A DNA stretch of 64,000 nt from an uncultured bacterium (GTDB lineage: Bacteria; DUMJ01): NCBI GenBank assembly GCA_937958695.1, contig CALGNK010000013.1:34144-98143 (forward strand), read 5' to 3'. Positions 42,637-51,598 of this stretch are shown here, piece after piece. The notes under the pieces are model-generated. The model saw only the letters and a program-made list of their open reading frames with translations. It ran no database searches and had not been told where the DNA came from. The translations under genes and the position numbers were made by a program. Each line of letters opens with the position of its first letter. Positions within the stretch are counted from its first letter, which is position 1.

Positions 42637-44969
42637 GTGATGAAGTTAAGATACCTGAGATCCTTCCTATTCTTCCCTTAAGAGAGACGGTTATCTTCCC
42701 CGCTATGGTTGCCCCTATAGTGGTTGGAAGAGAACGGTCTATAAAGCTCATTGATGAGGTAGCTGTAGGGAATAAGATATTTGGTGTGGTTACTCAAAAA
42801 GATCCTCAGATAGACGAGCCTAATCCCGATCAGGTTTATAATGTTGGAACAGCCTGTGCTATTATACGTATGCTAAAGTTTCCCGATGGAACCACAAGGC
42901 TTCTTGTCCAGGGGATATCAAGGATAAAGATAAATCAATTTATTGAGACTGAACCTTACTTTAAGGCAAATGTAGAACCCATTCAAGAAGTCTATGAACT
43001 TACTATAGAGATACAGGGACTTATGAGGAATGCTTTAGACCTTTTCCAAAAAGTTGTCTCTATGGCTCCATATCTCTCTGAAGAAGCATATATAACCGCT
43101 ATGAATATAAACGAACCAAATAGATTGGCAGACTTCATAGCAGCGAATCTTAATATCTCTACCGCCCAAAAGCAGGAAGTTTTAGAGACTATCGATGTTA
43201 AAGAAAGGCTTCAGAAGGTTACATACTTTTTAAATTCTGAAATACAGATATTAGAGGTGGGAAGGCAGATACAGAGTGAGATAAAGACTGAAATGGATAA
43301 ACGTCAGAGAGAATATATCCTTAGAGAACAGCTTAAGGCGATACAGAAGGAGCTAGGTGAGTTAGACCAACAGACAAAAGAGATAAATGAATTACGTGAA
43401 AAGATAGAGAAGGCAGGTATGCCTGAAGAAGTAAGAAAGGAAGCAGAAAGAGAATTAGATAGACTTTCTCAGATGATGCCTGGAGCAGCAGAGTACACAG
43501 TAAGTAGAACATACTTAGATTGGTTAATAAATCTTCCTTGGTCTAAGTCTACTGAAGATAATCTAGATATAGAAAGGGCAAGACAGATCCTAGATGAAGA
43601 TCAATATGACCTAGAGAAGGTTAAAAACCGTATACTTGAATTTTTATCAGTTAGAAAACTCAAGTCCGACACTCATGGCCCTATCCTTTGTTTTGTAGGC
43701 CCTCCAGGAGTAGGGAAAACCTCTCTAGGTATGTCTATAGCTAGGGCTATGGGTAGAGAATTTGTTAGGATATCCCTAGGTGGAGTTAGAGATGAGGCTG
43801 AGATAAGAGGACATAGAAGGACCTATGTTGGAGCTCTTCCTGGCAGAATAATTCAAGGTATAAGGAAAGCAGGAACAAATAATCCGGTTTTTATGCTTGA
43901 TGAAATAGATAAACTTGGATTAGACTTTAGAGGAGACCCTGCAGCAGCACTATTAGAAGTTTTAGACCCTCAGCAGAATAGTAAATTTGTTGACCACTAT
44001 CTTGATGTTCCATTTGACCTTTCTAAGGTATTCTTTATAACTACTGCCAATATGCTAGATACAATTCCACCTGCTCTCTTAGACAGGATGGAGGTTATCA
44101 CCCTTCCAGGATATACTGAGTATGAAAAGTTAGAGATTGCCAAAAAATATCTTATCCCTAGGCAGATATTAGAGAATGGGTTAAAGCCAGAGATAGTTAA
44201 TTTTGAAGAGTCTTCTATAAAGAAGATAATAAGAGAGTATACTCGAGAAGCTGGGGTTAGAAATTTAGAGAGAGAAATTGGTTCTGTTTTGAGAAAGATA
44301 GCTCAGAAGGTAGCGCAGGGAGAGACGGGACCTTTTACAATTACCGAAACTGAGGTGGAGAAATACTTAGGTATATCGAGGTACAGATTTGGACTTGCTG
44401 GTGAAAAGGATGAAATCGGGGTAGCAACTGGTCTTGCCTGGACAGAGTCTGGTGGAGACATACTGTTTATTGAGGTAGCATTAGTCCCTGGTAAGGGTAA
44501 CCTTATACTAACAGGTAAGCTTGGTGAGGTTATGCAGGAATCAGCTAGAGCTGCACTTACCTATGTAAGATCGAAGTCAGGAGAATGGGAAATAGAGAGC
44601 AACTTCTTCGATAAGTGGGATATACATATCCATGTCCCTGCTGGTGCTATTCCTAAAGATGGTCCCTCTGCTGGAGTTACTATGGCTACTGCTTTAGCTT
44701 CTGCAATAAGAAGGATTCCGGTGAGAAAGGATATAGGCATGACAGGTGAAATAACGATAAGGGGAAAGATCTTGCCTGTGGGAGGAATAAGGGAGAAGGT
44801 TTTAGCAGCTCACAGGGCAGGATTAAAGACCGTTATGCTTCCTAGAGAAAATCAGAGGGATTTGGAAGAAGTTCCTCAGATAGTAAAGGATGATATAGAG
44901 TTTATTTTTATCGAGCATGCTGATGAGGCTATTAATCAAGCACTTCTTATTCCAGAGTTAGTAAAATAA
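42633..44969 (+). CDS. lon: ATP-dependent Lon protease
   Basis: A 778-residue LonA protease. The N-terminal substrate-recognition domain begins [17 protein letters not shown]; Walker A GPPGVGKT starts at about residue 356; [24 protein letters not shown] segment follows ([19 protein letters not shown]); the proteolytic domain has the catalytic dyad Ser679 ([11 protein letters not shown]) and Lys722 ([10 protein letters not shown]), the same numbers as in E. coli Lon. It degrades misfolded proteins and regulators in the cytoplasm. It is translationally coupled to hsp20 and followed after 16 bases by transketolase. Confidence 0.98.
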   Translation: MSDEVKIPEILPILPLRETVIFPAMVAPIVVGRERSIKLIDEVAVGNKIFGVVTQKDPQIDEPNPDQVYNVGTACAIIRMLKFPDGTTRLLVQGISRIKINQFIETEPYFKANVEPIQEVYELTIEIQGLMRNALDLFQKVVSMAPYLSEEAYITAMNINEPNRLADFIAANLNISTAQKQEVLETIDVKERLQKVTYFLNSEIQILEVGRQIQSEIKTEMDKRQREYILREQLKAIQKELGELDQQTKEINELREKIEKAGMPEEVRKEAERELDRLSQMMPGAAEYTVSRTYLDWLINLPWSKSTEDNLDIERARQILDEDQYDLEKVKNRILEFLSVRKLKSDTHGPILCFVGPPGVGKTSLGMSIARAMGREFVRISLGGVRDEAEIRGHRRTYVGALPGRIIQGIRKAGTNNPVFMLDEIDKLGLDFRGDPAAALLEVLDPQQNSKFVDHYLDVPFDLSKVFFITTANMLDTIPPALLDRMEVITLPGYTEYEKLEIAKKYLIPRQILENGLKPEIVNFEESSIKKIIREYTREAGVRNLEREIGSVLRKIAQKVAQGETGPFTITETEVEKYLGISRYRFGLAGEKDEIGVATGLAWTESGGDILFIEVALVPGKGNLILTGKLGEVMQESARAALTYVRSKSGEWEIESNFFDKWDIHIHVPAGAIPKDGPSAGVTMATALASAIRRIPVRKDIGMTGEITIRGKILPVGGIREKVLAAHRAGLKTVMLPRENQRDLEEVPQIVKDDIEFIFIEHADEAINQALLIPELVK

Positions 44970-44985
44970 TTTAGGAGGTTTTTTG

Positions 44986-46896
44986 ATGAATAGATTTAAC
45001 AAAGAGGCTCTAACATCTGAAGAGCTTAGACAACTTGAAAGATTGGGGGTACTTTGTAGAGGGGATATCCTTAAGATGACTACGCTAGCCAGACAGGGTC
45101 ATCCAGGCGGTTCTATGTCTTCTATCGATATATACATAGTTCTTTATTCTTTTGCTAACGTCAACCAAAAGGACCCGTACAATCCGAATAGAGATAGAAT
45201 TGTTATAAGCCATGGTCATACCTCACCTGGAGTTTATTCCGTTTTAGGAAGATTTGGCTTTGTAGACCTTGATAAGGCTATAGCCCATTTTAGACAGGCA
45301 GGTAGTATATTTGAGGGTCATATGGAAAGAACTGTTCCTGGATTAGAATGGACTACTGGAAATCTTGGGCAAGGTCTATCTGCAGGTTGCGGTTTTGCTA
45401 TCGCTGGAAAGGTTAAAAAGTTAGACTCCCACACCTTTGTGGTTATGGGTGACGGAGAACAGCAAAAGGGACAATTATCAGAGGCTAGGCGTTTTGCAGT
45501 AAAGTATAACCTTCCTATTACAGCAGTCATAGATAATAATGGATTACAGATAAGTGGTACTAACAGGTCTGTTATGCCCCAGGATATAAAGGCGGATTAT
45601 CTCTCTGATGGATGGGAGGTCCTTGAAATAGACGGGCATAACTATCAAGAGATATACCAGGCTATAAGATATACCTTAAGAAGAAATAAACCTGTAGTTA
45701 TTATTGCTCGTACCGTAATGGGAAAGGGTGTCTCTTTTATGGAAAATAAAGAAATTTACCACGGTAAGGCTCTTACCATGGATGAGTATAAGAGAGCTAT
45801 GGAAGAACTTGGTCTTGATGATGATTTGGATGAGTATAAAAGGCTTAGAGATGCATTTGAACCAGAGACTCATAAATTCCCACCCAATGAACCTGTAAAC
45901 ATAGATACTGGTTCTCCCTTTACCTATAAGCCAGGAGACAAAATAGATAATAGAAGTGCCTTTGGTAATGCCTTAAAAGACCTAGGAGAGAGAAATAATG
46001 ATGGGAGACATACCCCAATTGTAGTTTTTGACTGTGATCTTGCCAGTTCTGTAAAGACTGACGGTTTTAGTAAAGTCTCCCCCGATCATTTCTTCCAGGT
46101 TGGTATACAGGAGCATAATGCTGCTACTATTGCTGGAGCGGTTTCTACCCAAGGAGTTATAAGTTTTTTTGCTGATTTTGGAGTCTTTGGTGTTGATGAG
46201 ACTTATAATCAGCATAGACTTAACAGCATAAATAACACAAACCTAAAACTTATTACTACGCACTGTGGCTTAGATGTTGGTTCAGACGGGAAGACACATC
46301 AGTGCATAGATTATGTAGGGGTTATGAGAAATCTGTTTGACTTTAAAGTTATAGTCCCAGCAGATCCTAATCAAACAGATATCGTTATAAGGTATATAGC
46401 TAAGGTAGAAGGTAACTTTTTGGTTGCTATGGGAAGGTCAGTAATACCAATAATAACAGATGAGTCTGGGAAACCTTTCTATGATGCTAATTACGAGTTT
46501 GAATATGGAAAGGCGGATCTTTTAAGAGATGGCAAAGATGGAGCTATTATTACAATGGGAACAATGGTATATAGGGCTCTCAAAGCTTGGGAAATTCTAA
46601 AATCTAAGGGAATCTCTGTGAAAGTAATAAATGTATCTTGTCCATTAGCTTTGGATAGAACGATGCTTAGAGAGGCATGTAATACAGGTTTAGTGGTTAC
46701 ATACGAAGATCACAATGTTAATACCGGATTGGGCTCTATTGTAGCATCTACTATAGGGGAAGAGGGAATAAAAGTCAAACTTATAAAACTTGGAGTAACA
46801 TGTTATGGAGCCTCTGGAGAATCTGAAGAACTATTTAAGATGTACGGGTTAGACGCTGAAAGCTTGGTGAAAGTGATAGAAGAGGCTATAGGATAA
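44986..46896 (+). CDS. tkt: Transketolase
   Basis: A 636-residue single-chain transketolase that uses thiamine diphosphate and magnesium in the non-oxidative pentose phosphate pathway. TPP motif GDGEQQKGQLSEARRFAVKY with VIDNNGLQ (about residues 153-185), and RQGHPGGSMSSIDI near residue 35 and GIQEHNAATIAGA in the pyrimidine domain. The start is ATG at 44986, seven bases after AGGAGG; a TTG one codon earlier is too close. It ends at a convergent hairpin. No other pentose-pathway gene is adjacent. Some family members act as dihydroxyacetone synthases, so substrate is by family only. Confidence 0.92.
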   Translation: MNRFNKEALTSEELRQLERLGVLCRGDILKMTTLARQGHPGGSMSSIDIYIVLYSFANVNQKDPYNPNRDRIVISHGHTSPGVYSVLGRFGFVDLDKAIAHFRQAGSIFEGHMERTVPGLEWTTGNLGQGLSAGCGFAIAGKVKKLDSHTFVVMGDGEQQKGQLSEARRFAVKYNLPITAVIDNNGLQISGTNRSVMPQDIKADYLSDGWEVLEIDGHNYQEIYQAIRYTLRRNKPVVIIARTVMGKGVSFMENKEIYHGKALTMDEYKRAMEELGLDDDLDEYKRLRDAFEPETHKFPPNEPVNIDTGSPFTYKPGDKIDNRSAFGNALKDLGERNNDGRHTPIVVFDCDLASSVKTDGFSKVSPDHFFQVGIQEHNAATIAGAVSTQGVISFFADFGVFGVDETYNQHRLNSINNTNLKLITTHCGLDVGSDGKTHQCIDYVGVMRNLFDFKVIVPADPNQTDIVIRYIAKVEGNFLVAMGRSVIPIITDESGKPFYDANYEFEYGKADLLRDGKDGAIITMGTMVYRALKAWEILKSKGISVKVINVSCPLALDRTMLREACNTGLVVTYEDHNVNTGLGSIVASTIGEEGIKVKLIKLGVTCYGASGESEELFKMYGLDAESLVKVIEEAIG

Positions 46897-46902
46897 AGAT
46901 TG

Positions 46903-46931
46903 TAGGTGGCGTATAAAATATACGCCACCTA
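46903..46931. terminator. Bidirectional hairpin between transketolase and the aldolase-like gene
   Basis: TAGGTGGCGTATA/TATACGCCACCTA, a perfect 13-bp stem with a three-base loop. The stop codon TAG of the - strand aldolase-like gene lies in the stem. + tail is ATTCTCT; - tail is CAATC, so neither is strongly T-rich. Confidence 0.65.
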
Positions 46932-47702
46932 ATTCTCTACCTCTTGTAATAATTCTTTGACTATTTGTTTTAACTTTTCTCTTCCTTTTATAGTAATAGT
47001 TAGTATATCTAATGATTCGATATTAACAAGTTTTTTATATGTTTCTTTAACTAACAAAGGCAGATCTTTTTCTATACAAACCTTGGATATGTCAAAATCT
47101 TTTAATTTTTTTAAATCTTTTATAGACATATCAGAGGTCTTACGAAGCGAGAGAGGAATCTTTAATATCTTTCTTATATTTACAAGTTTTTCAGCGTCAA
47201 TAAAAGATTTTATACCTATCTCTAAAACATCTATTCCTGTGTCAGCTATAAATGATGTAGCTAAGTCTAGAAATGTTGAATAAGTATTATCTATAGGGGT
47301 TATCTTCCCCTCTACAGAGATACCTGCAGCCTTTGCAAATTCAGTCACAGTATATGTTAGCTTGACATTTTCTTCGTAGGGTAGATTTGATCCATCGATC
47401 ATTACCGATGTAAAGCCGATGCTCATAGCTCTCCATGCATCTTTTAGGTCTATTGCTTTATCTAGATGAAGCACTACAGGAGTATTACAATAGTCTGCAA
47501 GGGATCTATAGACACCTACTATACTTCTTCCCCTCAAAAGACTTAAGATTTCTGGAGTGCAGGCAACGATAACAGGAGCATTTAATTCGTATCCTGCTTC
47601 GATTATTCCAACTATGTCTTCTAATGATTGTATATTAAATTGTAATATCAATTTATGCTCTATGTATGCCTTAGCGAGTACATCTCTAAGTGTTGCTTCC
47701 AT
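46929..47702 (-). CDS. Class II fructose-bisphosphate aldolase homologue lacking the zinc ligands
   Basis: A 257-residue protein that aligns with class II aldolases (about 285-310 residues) but is short and missing the active site. VVLHLDKAIDLKDAWRAMSIGF and VMIDGSNLPYEENV match the family, but HLDH is HLDK (first zinc His to Lys), the V-E-A-E-L-G acidic segment is VEGKI, the GSVHG segment is KSFID (second His lost), and LHGGSG is LRKTSD (third His lost). It keeps the overall fold pattern and the aspartate of HLD. It cannot be a normal zinc aldolase and may be a regulator, a phosphate-sugar binder or an enzyme of new specificity. Its start overlaps pyrB by 17 bases. Confidence 0.78.
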   Translation of the reverse strand: MEATLRDVLAKAYIEHKLILQFNIQSLEDIVGIIEAGYELNAPVIVACTPEILSLLRGRSIVGVYRSLADYCNTPVVLHLDKAIDLKDAWRAMSIGFTSVMIDGSNLPYEENVKLTYTVTEFAKAAGISVEGKITPIDNTYSTFLDLATSFIADTGIDVLEIGIKSFIDAEKLVNIRKILKIPLSLRKTSDMSIKDLKKLKDFDISKVCIEKDLPLLVKETYKKLVNIESLDILTITIKGREKLKQIVKELLQEVEN

Positions 47703-48609
47703 CCCTTGTCTCTTTTAGTAGACTTAATATGGCCATTCTGATAAACACACCATTTGTTACCTGTCTTTCTACCAAGGATAACTCTGAGTACAGTATATCT
47801 TCAGTCATCTCTATCCCTACATTTACTGGTCCTGGATGCAAGATTATTAAGTCAGGTTTAGCTCTATTAACCCTTTCTCTGTTAATCTGATATCTCCTTA
47901 TATACTCTTCTACTGATATGCGCATCTTTTCCATTCTTTCCCTTTGAATCCTGAGACCCATAAGGATATCCGTATCCTCTATAACATTATCGAGAGAATA
48001 ACTTATTTCAACTCCAAGTTTTTCAAACTCTCTAGGGAGGAACTCTGGTGGCCCTACAAGTATTACCTCTGCTCCAAGCTTCTTTAAGAGCCATATATTA
48101 GACCTGGCTACTCTGCTGTGCAGTATATCCCCAACAATGACTACTCGTTTACCCTCGATTTCCCCTCTTGCTTCTATCATAGTCATTGCATCTAGAAGTG
48201 CCTGAGTTGGATGCCCTCTTGTTCCATCTCCGGCATTTATTATTGATGCTGAAACCCTTTCCGCTATCTGATAGGGAAATCCAGATTCCCTATGTCTTAT
48301 GACAAAGTAATTTATCCCCATAGCTTGGAGGGTCCTGACCGTATTTAAAGCGGACTCCCCTTTAACTAGGCTACTTCCGGTAGTATCCATAGATACCACC
48401 ATAGCTCCAAGCTTCCTTCCTGCAATCTCAAAAGAATTCTTAGTTCTAGTGCTAGGTTCGAAGAATAACAGAGAGATAGCTTCACCAGTAAGAGAAAGAC
48501 TTTTGAGCCCACCCTCTTTAAACCTAAAAGCGGTGTCTATTATTAGTAGTATCTCTTCCTTTGTAAGGAGGTCTGTATCTAACAGATCCTTACTTCTCAA
48601 TCTTCCCAT
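47686..48609 (-). CDS. pyrB: Aspartate carbamoyltransferase catalytic subunit
   Basis: A 307-residue ATCase: carbamoyl phosphate + aspartate to carbamoyl aspartate, the committed pyrimidine step. Carbamoyl phosphate motif FEPSTRTKNSFE (about residues 49-60), HRESGFPY, GDGTRGHPTQALLD, and LHPGPVNVGIEM near the end. No pyrI regulatory subunit follows. The leader ahead of it contains a PyrR-like hairpin and alternative helices that can hide its ribosome site (AGGTGAGGTG). It is followed, with overlap, by the degenerate aldolase gene. Confidence 0.96.
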   Translation of the reverse strand: MGRLRSKDLLDTDLLTKEEILLIIDTAFRFKEGGLKSLSLTGEAISLLFFEPSTRTKNSFEIAGRKLGAMVVSMDTTGSSLVKGESALNTVRTLQAMGINYFVIRHRESGFPYQIAERVSASIINAGDGTRGHPTQALLDAMTMIEARGEIEGKRVVIVGDILHSRVARSNIWLLKKLGAEVILVGPPEFLPREFEKLGVEISYSLDNVIEDTDILMGLRIQRERMEKMRISVEEYIRRYQINRERVNRAKPDLIILHPGPVNVGIEMTEDILYSELSLVERQVTNGVFIRMAILSLLKETRDGSNT

Positions 48610-48612
48610 GAT

Positions 48613-48679
48613 GGATCACCTCACCTTTCTTGGGGCGATCCGGCAAAACCTTTTCGGACTCACCGGACCGATTAAAAGG
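48613..48679 (-). promoter_or_regulatory. Predicted PyrR-responsive translational switch in the pyrB leader
   Basis: Read on the - strand. (1) PyrR-like hairpin: CCTTTT (48679-48674) pairs with AAAAGG (48654-48649) around CGG/CCG, and its tip reads GGTCCGGTGAGTCC (48669-48656), which matches 11 of 14 positions of the PyrR loop consensus as I remember it. (2) GGATCGCC (48641-48634) can pair with GGTGATCC (48620-48613), hiding the ribosome site. (3) CGGTCCGG (48670-48663) can pair with CCGGATCG (48643-48636), which excludes both others. No terminator is present, so control would be translational. The fold is read by eye, not computed. Confidence 0.65.
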
Positions 48680-48687
48680 TCAAAGGT

Positions 48688-48716
48688 ATAATATCAGAAA
48701 ACAGAATGAAAGTCAA
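48688..48716 (-). promoter_or_regulatory. pyrB promoter
   Basis: TTGACT (48716-48711), 17-base spacer, TATTAT (48693-48688) with a TGA extension on the - strand. Start of transcription near 48681 gives a leader of about 70 bases that contains the predicted PyrR-like switch. Confidence 0.75.
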
Positions 48717-48731
48717 ACAAGTAAAATTTTG

Positions 48732-48740
48732 TGTTAAAAT
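48732..48740 (+). promoter_or_regulatory. Possible -10 element of the alcohol dehydrogenase gene
   Basis: TGT then TAAAAT (48735-48740), 36 bases before the ATG. It diverges from the pyrB promoter, whose -35 is about 20 bases away; no clear -35 of its own. Confidence 0.4.
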
Positions 48741-48776
48741 ACAGTCTAAATACATTAAAAAGGAGGTCATAGTAAG

Positions 48777-49808
48777 ATGTTAGCTGCAGTTCTGGAAGAT
48801 GTAGGGCGTATGGTATTAAAAGAACTTCCTAAGCCTACCATAAAGAAATATGAAGTGCTAGTTAGGGTAAAGGCTTGTGGCATATGTCAAACAGATTATT
48901 CTGCATATACTGGTAGAAGAACCAATTGGACTCCTCCAATAATACTTGGACATGAGATTTCTGGAATAATAGAAGAGGTTGGAGAGGAAGTCAAAGGTTG
49001 GAATCCGGGAGATGAAGTAGTTTTAAGTCCTGTTATCTCTTGTGGAGAATGTGATAACTGTAGATTAGGTCTTGAGCACTATTGTAGAAATGGTAAGGTT
49101 ATCGGTGGAGAAGGACAAAAGGTTGTTCTCCCTGGTGGATTTGCAGAGTATGTAGCAGTTCCTACAAGTGTTTTATATAAAAAGCCTAAGAATGTCTCTT
49201 TTGATTCAGCAGCACTTACTGAGCCTTTAGCTGGATCTTATAAAGGGATGATAGAATATTCAAACCTTAGATTAGGAGAAGATGTTGTTATTATAGGTGC
49301 TGGAGCTATGGGACTTTTACTCCTCGAACTTGCAGTGGCAGGTGGAGCCGGGAATACCATAGTTATAGATGTGGTGGATGAAAGGTTAGAAAAGGCTAAA
49401 GAACTTGGAGCAACTCATACAATAAACTCTAAAATTATTAATCCAAAAGAGGCTGTGTATGATATCATTCCTAACGGACCAGATATAGTCTTTGAAGCTG
49501 CAGGCGTATTGGAAGCTGCTAAATTGGCATTTGAATTAACTAGACGAGGAACCAGAATAAATATGTTTGGTGTTATTATCCCTGGTACTATCCCGATTTC
49601 TCCTGCTGAAATTCATTTTAACGAGACTAGAGTTGACGCATCATTCTCTGTTAATCCTAGGGTTATGACCAAAGTGATATCTCTTTTAGAAAAAAGAAAA
49701 GTAGACCCTGGTAAAATAATCACTCATAAATTTCCTCTTACAGAGATAGATAAGGCATTGTTAGCGATGGAACTTCCTGAGAGGATAAAAGTAGTAATAA
49801 ACCCTTAA
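48777..49808 (+). CDS. Zinc-dependent alcohol/polyol dehydrogenase (MDR family)
   Basis: A 343-residue medium-chain dehydrogenase. Catalytic zinc ligands are recognisable in VKACGICQTD (Cys), GHEISGIIEEVG (His-Glu), and the structural zinc cluster CGECDNCRLGLEHYC has four cysteines. The NAD(P) fold is VVIIGAGAMGLLLLELA (about residues 171-187). It resembles threonine and sorbitol dehydrogenases; the substrate is not evident. It has its own AAGGAGGTC ribosome site and stands alone between pyrB and a leu operon. Confidence 0.9.
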   Translation: MLAAVLEDVGRMVLKELPKPTIKKYEVLVRVKACGICQTDYSAYTGRRTNWTPPIILGHEISGIIEEVGEEVKGWNPGDEVVLSPVISCGECDNCRLGLEHYCRNGKVIGGEGQKVVLPGGFAEYVAVPTSVLYKKPKNVSFDSAALTEPLAGSYKGMIEYSNLRLGEDVVIIGAGAMGLLLLELAVAGGAGNTIVIDVVDERLEKAKELGATHTINSKIINPKEAVYDIIPNGPDIVFEAAGVLEAAKLAFELTRRGTRINMFGVIIPGTIPISPAEIHFNETRVDASFSVNPRVMTKVISLLEKRKVDPGKIITHKFPLTEIDKALLAMELPERIKVVINP

Positions 49809-49813
49809 AAAAT

Positions 49814-49838
49814 TATAGAGCCCCGAGGGGGCTCTATA
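49814..49838 (+). terminator. Hairpin after the alcohol dehydrogenase gene
   Basis: TATAGAGCCCC/GGGGCTCTATA, 11-bp perfect stem with a GAG loop, six bases after the stop. The following sequence is GGGAGGTG, not a T-run, so it may end the transcript weakly or act as a processing or leader structure. Confidence 0.55.
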
Positions 49839-49850
49839 GGGAGGTGGGTT

Positions 49851-49910
49851 ATGAGAGGTTACCTGGTGTTGGTGTCTTTCGACACTTACAGTATAAAATT
49901 ATATTGTTAA
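49851..49910 (+). CDS. Possible 19-residue leader peptide before the leu operon
   Basis: ATG at 49851 follows GGGAGGTG at ideal spacing and encodes MRGYLVLVSFDTYSIKLYC. The LVLV run is suggestive of branched-chain control, and the frame ends 124 bases before leuD. A weak hairpin AACCTT/AAGGTT (49931-49947) lies downstream. However, the leuD promoter I identify at 49976 lies after it, so a classical attenuator would need an upstream start. It could be chance. Confidence 0.3.
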   Translation: MRGYLVLVSFDTYSIKLYC

Positions 49911-49930
49911 GAAAATATTAAGAACTTTTT

Positions 49931-49947
49931 AACCTTTTGTTAAGGTT
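49931..49947 (+). repeat. AACCTT/AAGGTT inverted repeat upstream of the leuD promoter
   Basis: AACCTT, five-base loop, AAGGTT. The half-site TTAAGGTT occurs again at 49992-49999, overlapping the -10 of the leuD promoter, so these may be operator half-sites for a branched-chain regulator. Low information. Confidence 0.3.
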
Positions 49948-49975
49948 TTAGAATGGATAAAGTTTCCGATTTTAC

Positions 49976-50004
49976 TTGACTTAAGACTATTTTAAGGTTA
50001 AAAT
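49976..50004 (+). promoter_or_regulatory. Promoter of the leuD-leuB-cimA-pheA operon
   Basis: TTGACT (49976-49981), 17-base spacer, TAAAAT (49999-50004), about 30 bases before the leuD ATG, which has GGAGG at ideal distance. Confidence 0.7.
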
Positions 50005-50034
50005 TCACAGCAATATAATCCTTGGAGGTTAGTA

Positions 50035-50529
50035 ATGATTGGGAAGGCTTGGAAATTTGGAGATAATATAGATACAGATGTTATTATACCTGCTAGATAC
50101 TTGGTAACTCAAGATATGTTAGAGCTGGGTAAGCATTGTATGGAGGGAATAGCACCTGATTTCTCTTCTAGGGTCTCTAAAGGAGATATTATTGTAGCTG
50201 GAAGAAATTTTGGTTGTGGAAGTTCAAGAGAGCATGCTCCTCTTGCAATCTTAGGGGCAGGAATAAGTGCAGTAATAGCGATAAGTTTTGCTAGGATATT
50301 TTTTAGGAATAGTATAAATGTAGGATTACCAGTTCTTATATGCAAAGATGTGGTCGAAGAATGCGAAGAAGGTGACCTTTTAGAGATAGACTTGGAATCT
50401 GGAAGGATATATAACAAGAGTAAAGATAAAGAGTATAAATCAGAATCTTATCCTCCTCAGCTTATGGATATTATTAAAAGCGGAGGACTTACAAATTACA
50501 CTAGAAGGAGATTAGGTATCAATGTTTAA
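50035..50529 (+). CDS. leuD: 3-isopropylmalate/citramalate dehydratase small subunit
   Basis: A 164-residue LeuD-type subunit: [21 protein letters not shown] at the start ([13 protein letters not shown]), [22 protein letters not shown], and [21 protein letters not shown]. It partners a large iron-sulfur subunit (LeuC), which is not in this window. With cimA two genes on, it probably acts in both citramalate-to-2-oxobutyrate (isoleucine) and leucine steps. It overlaps leuB by eight bases. Confidence 0.92.
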   Translation: MIGKAWKFGDNIDTDVIIPARYLVTQDMLELGKHCMEGIAPDFSSRVSKGDIIVAGRNFGCGSSREHAPLAILGAGISAVIAISFARIFFRNSINVGLPVLICKDVVEECEEGDLLEIDLESGRIYNKSKDKEYKSESYPPQLMDIIKSGGLTNYTRRRLGINV

Positions 50530-51598
50530 GATGGCTGTTCTTTCAGGAGACGGAATTGGTCCAGAGGTTGTTAATGAAGGGGTTAAACTACTTAAAGCCT
50601 TAGATAGAGAATTAAATCTTGACCTTGTTTTTGAAGAGGCACTTATTGGAGGTATAGCGGTAGATAAATATGGATTACCACTTCCTAATGAAACATTAGA
50701 TATTGTATTAAATTCAGATGCAGTCCTCCTTGGTGCTGTTGGTGGGCCTAAATGGGATAATATAGAGGTATCTAAAAGACCAGAGCAGGCGCTTTTAGCG
50801 TTGAGGAAGAATCTCGGTGTCTTTGCAAATATAAGGCCAGTAAAATCTATGAAACCACTTCTTTCTGCCTCTCCTATAAAATCAGAGATTGTAGATGGAG
50901 TAGATCTTATTATCCTTAGGGAACTTACAGGTGGTATATATTTTGGTGAACCTAAATATAGAGATGGAGAAAAGGCTATTGATACACTAGTGTATCATAG
51001 ATATGAGATAGAACGTATAGCTGATATAGCATTTAATCTTTCTCTTTCTAGAAGGAAGAAGGTTACCTCTGTTGATAAAGCAAATATATTGGAAAGTTCT
51101 AGGCTTTGGAGAGAGGTTGTAAATGAGAAGGCAAAAGAGTATCCTCAGGTTACAGTAGAACATCTGTATGTAGATAACTGTGCTATGCAACTAATAAGAA
51201 GACCAAGAGATTTTGATGTAGTTCTTACAGAGAATATGTTTGGCGATATTTTAAGTGATGAGGCAGGAGCCATTCTTGGTTCTTTAGGTATGTTGCCATC
51301 TGCTAGTATTGGAGAAAAGTATGCACTTTACGAACCTATCCATGGTTCTGCCCCTGATATAGCTGGGAAAGGTATAGCTAATCCTCTTGCTACTATACTT
51401 ACCATTGCATTATTCTTGAGATACTCGTTAAAAAGAGAAACATTGGCTCGTATTGTTGAAGATTCGGTAGAAGAGGTTCTTAAAGAAGGGTATCATACAC
51501 CCGATATAAATATAGAGGGAGAAGTTGTTAATACAACAAAGATGGGAGACCTTGTTGTGAGTAAGGTCTTAAGTAAATTGGAGGATGATAGGAAATGA
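50522..51598 (+). CDS. leuB: 3-isopropylmalate dehydrogenase
   Basis: A 358-residue LeuB/IMDH. LSGDGIGPEVV start, LLGAVGGPKWD, LRKNLGVFANIRPVK, LRELTGGIYFGE (substrate arginine region), DNCAMQLIRRP, and TENMFGDILSDEA with the metal-binding aspartates, then EPIHGSAPDIAGKGIANP. It oxidatively decarboxylates 3-isopropylmalate, and often 3-methylmalate in the citramalate route. ATG overlaps leuD; its stop overlaps the cimA start by four bases. Confidence 0.96.
   Translation: MFKMAVLSGDGIGPEVVNEGVKLLKALDRELNLDLVFEEALIGGIAVDKYGLPLPNETLDIVLNSDAVLLGAVGGPKWDNIEVSKRPEQALLALRKNLGVFANIRPVKSMKPLLSASPIKSEIVDGVDLIILRELTGGIYFGEPKYRDGEKAIDTLVYHRYEIERIADIAFNLSLSRRKKVTSVDKANILESSRLWREVVNEKAKEYPQVTVEHLYVDNCAMQLIRRPRDFDVVLTENMFGDILSDEAGAILGSLGMLPSASIGEKYALYEPIHGSAPDIAGKGIANPLATILTIALFLRYSLKRETLARIVEDSVEEVLKEGYHTPDINIEGEVVNTTKMGDLVVSKVLSKLEDDRK

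Noticed and set aside
48609..48681. Transcriptional attenuator (terminator) in the pyrB leader
   Set aside because: No hairpin with a T-run exists in the leader; only translational control fits.
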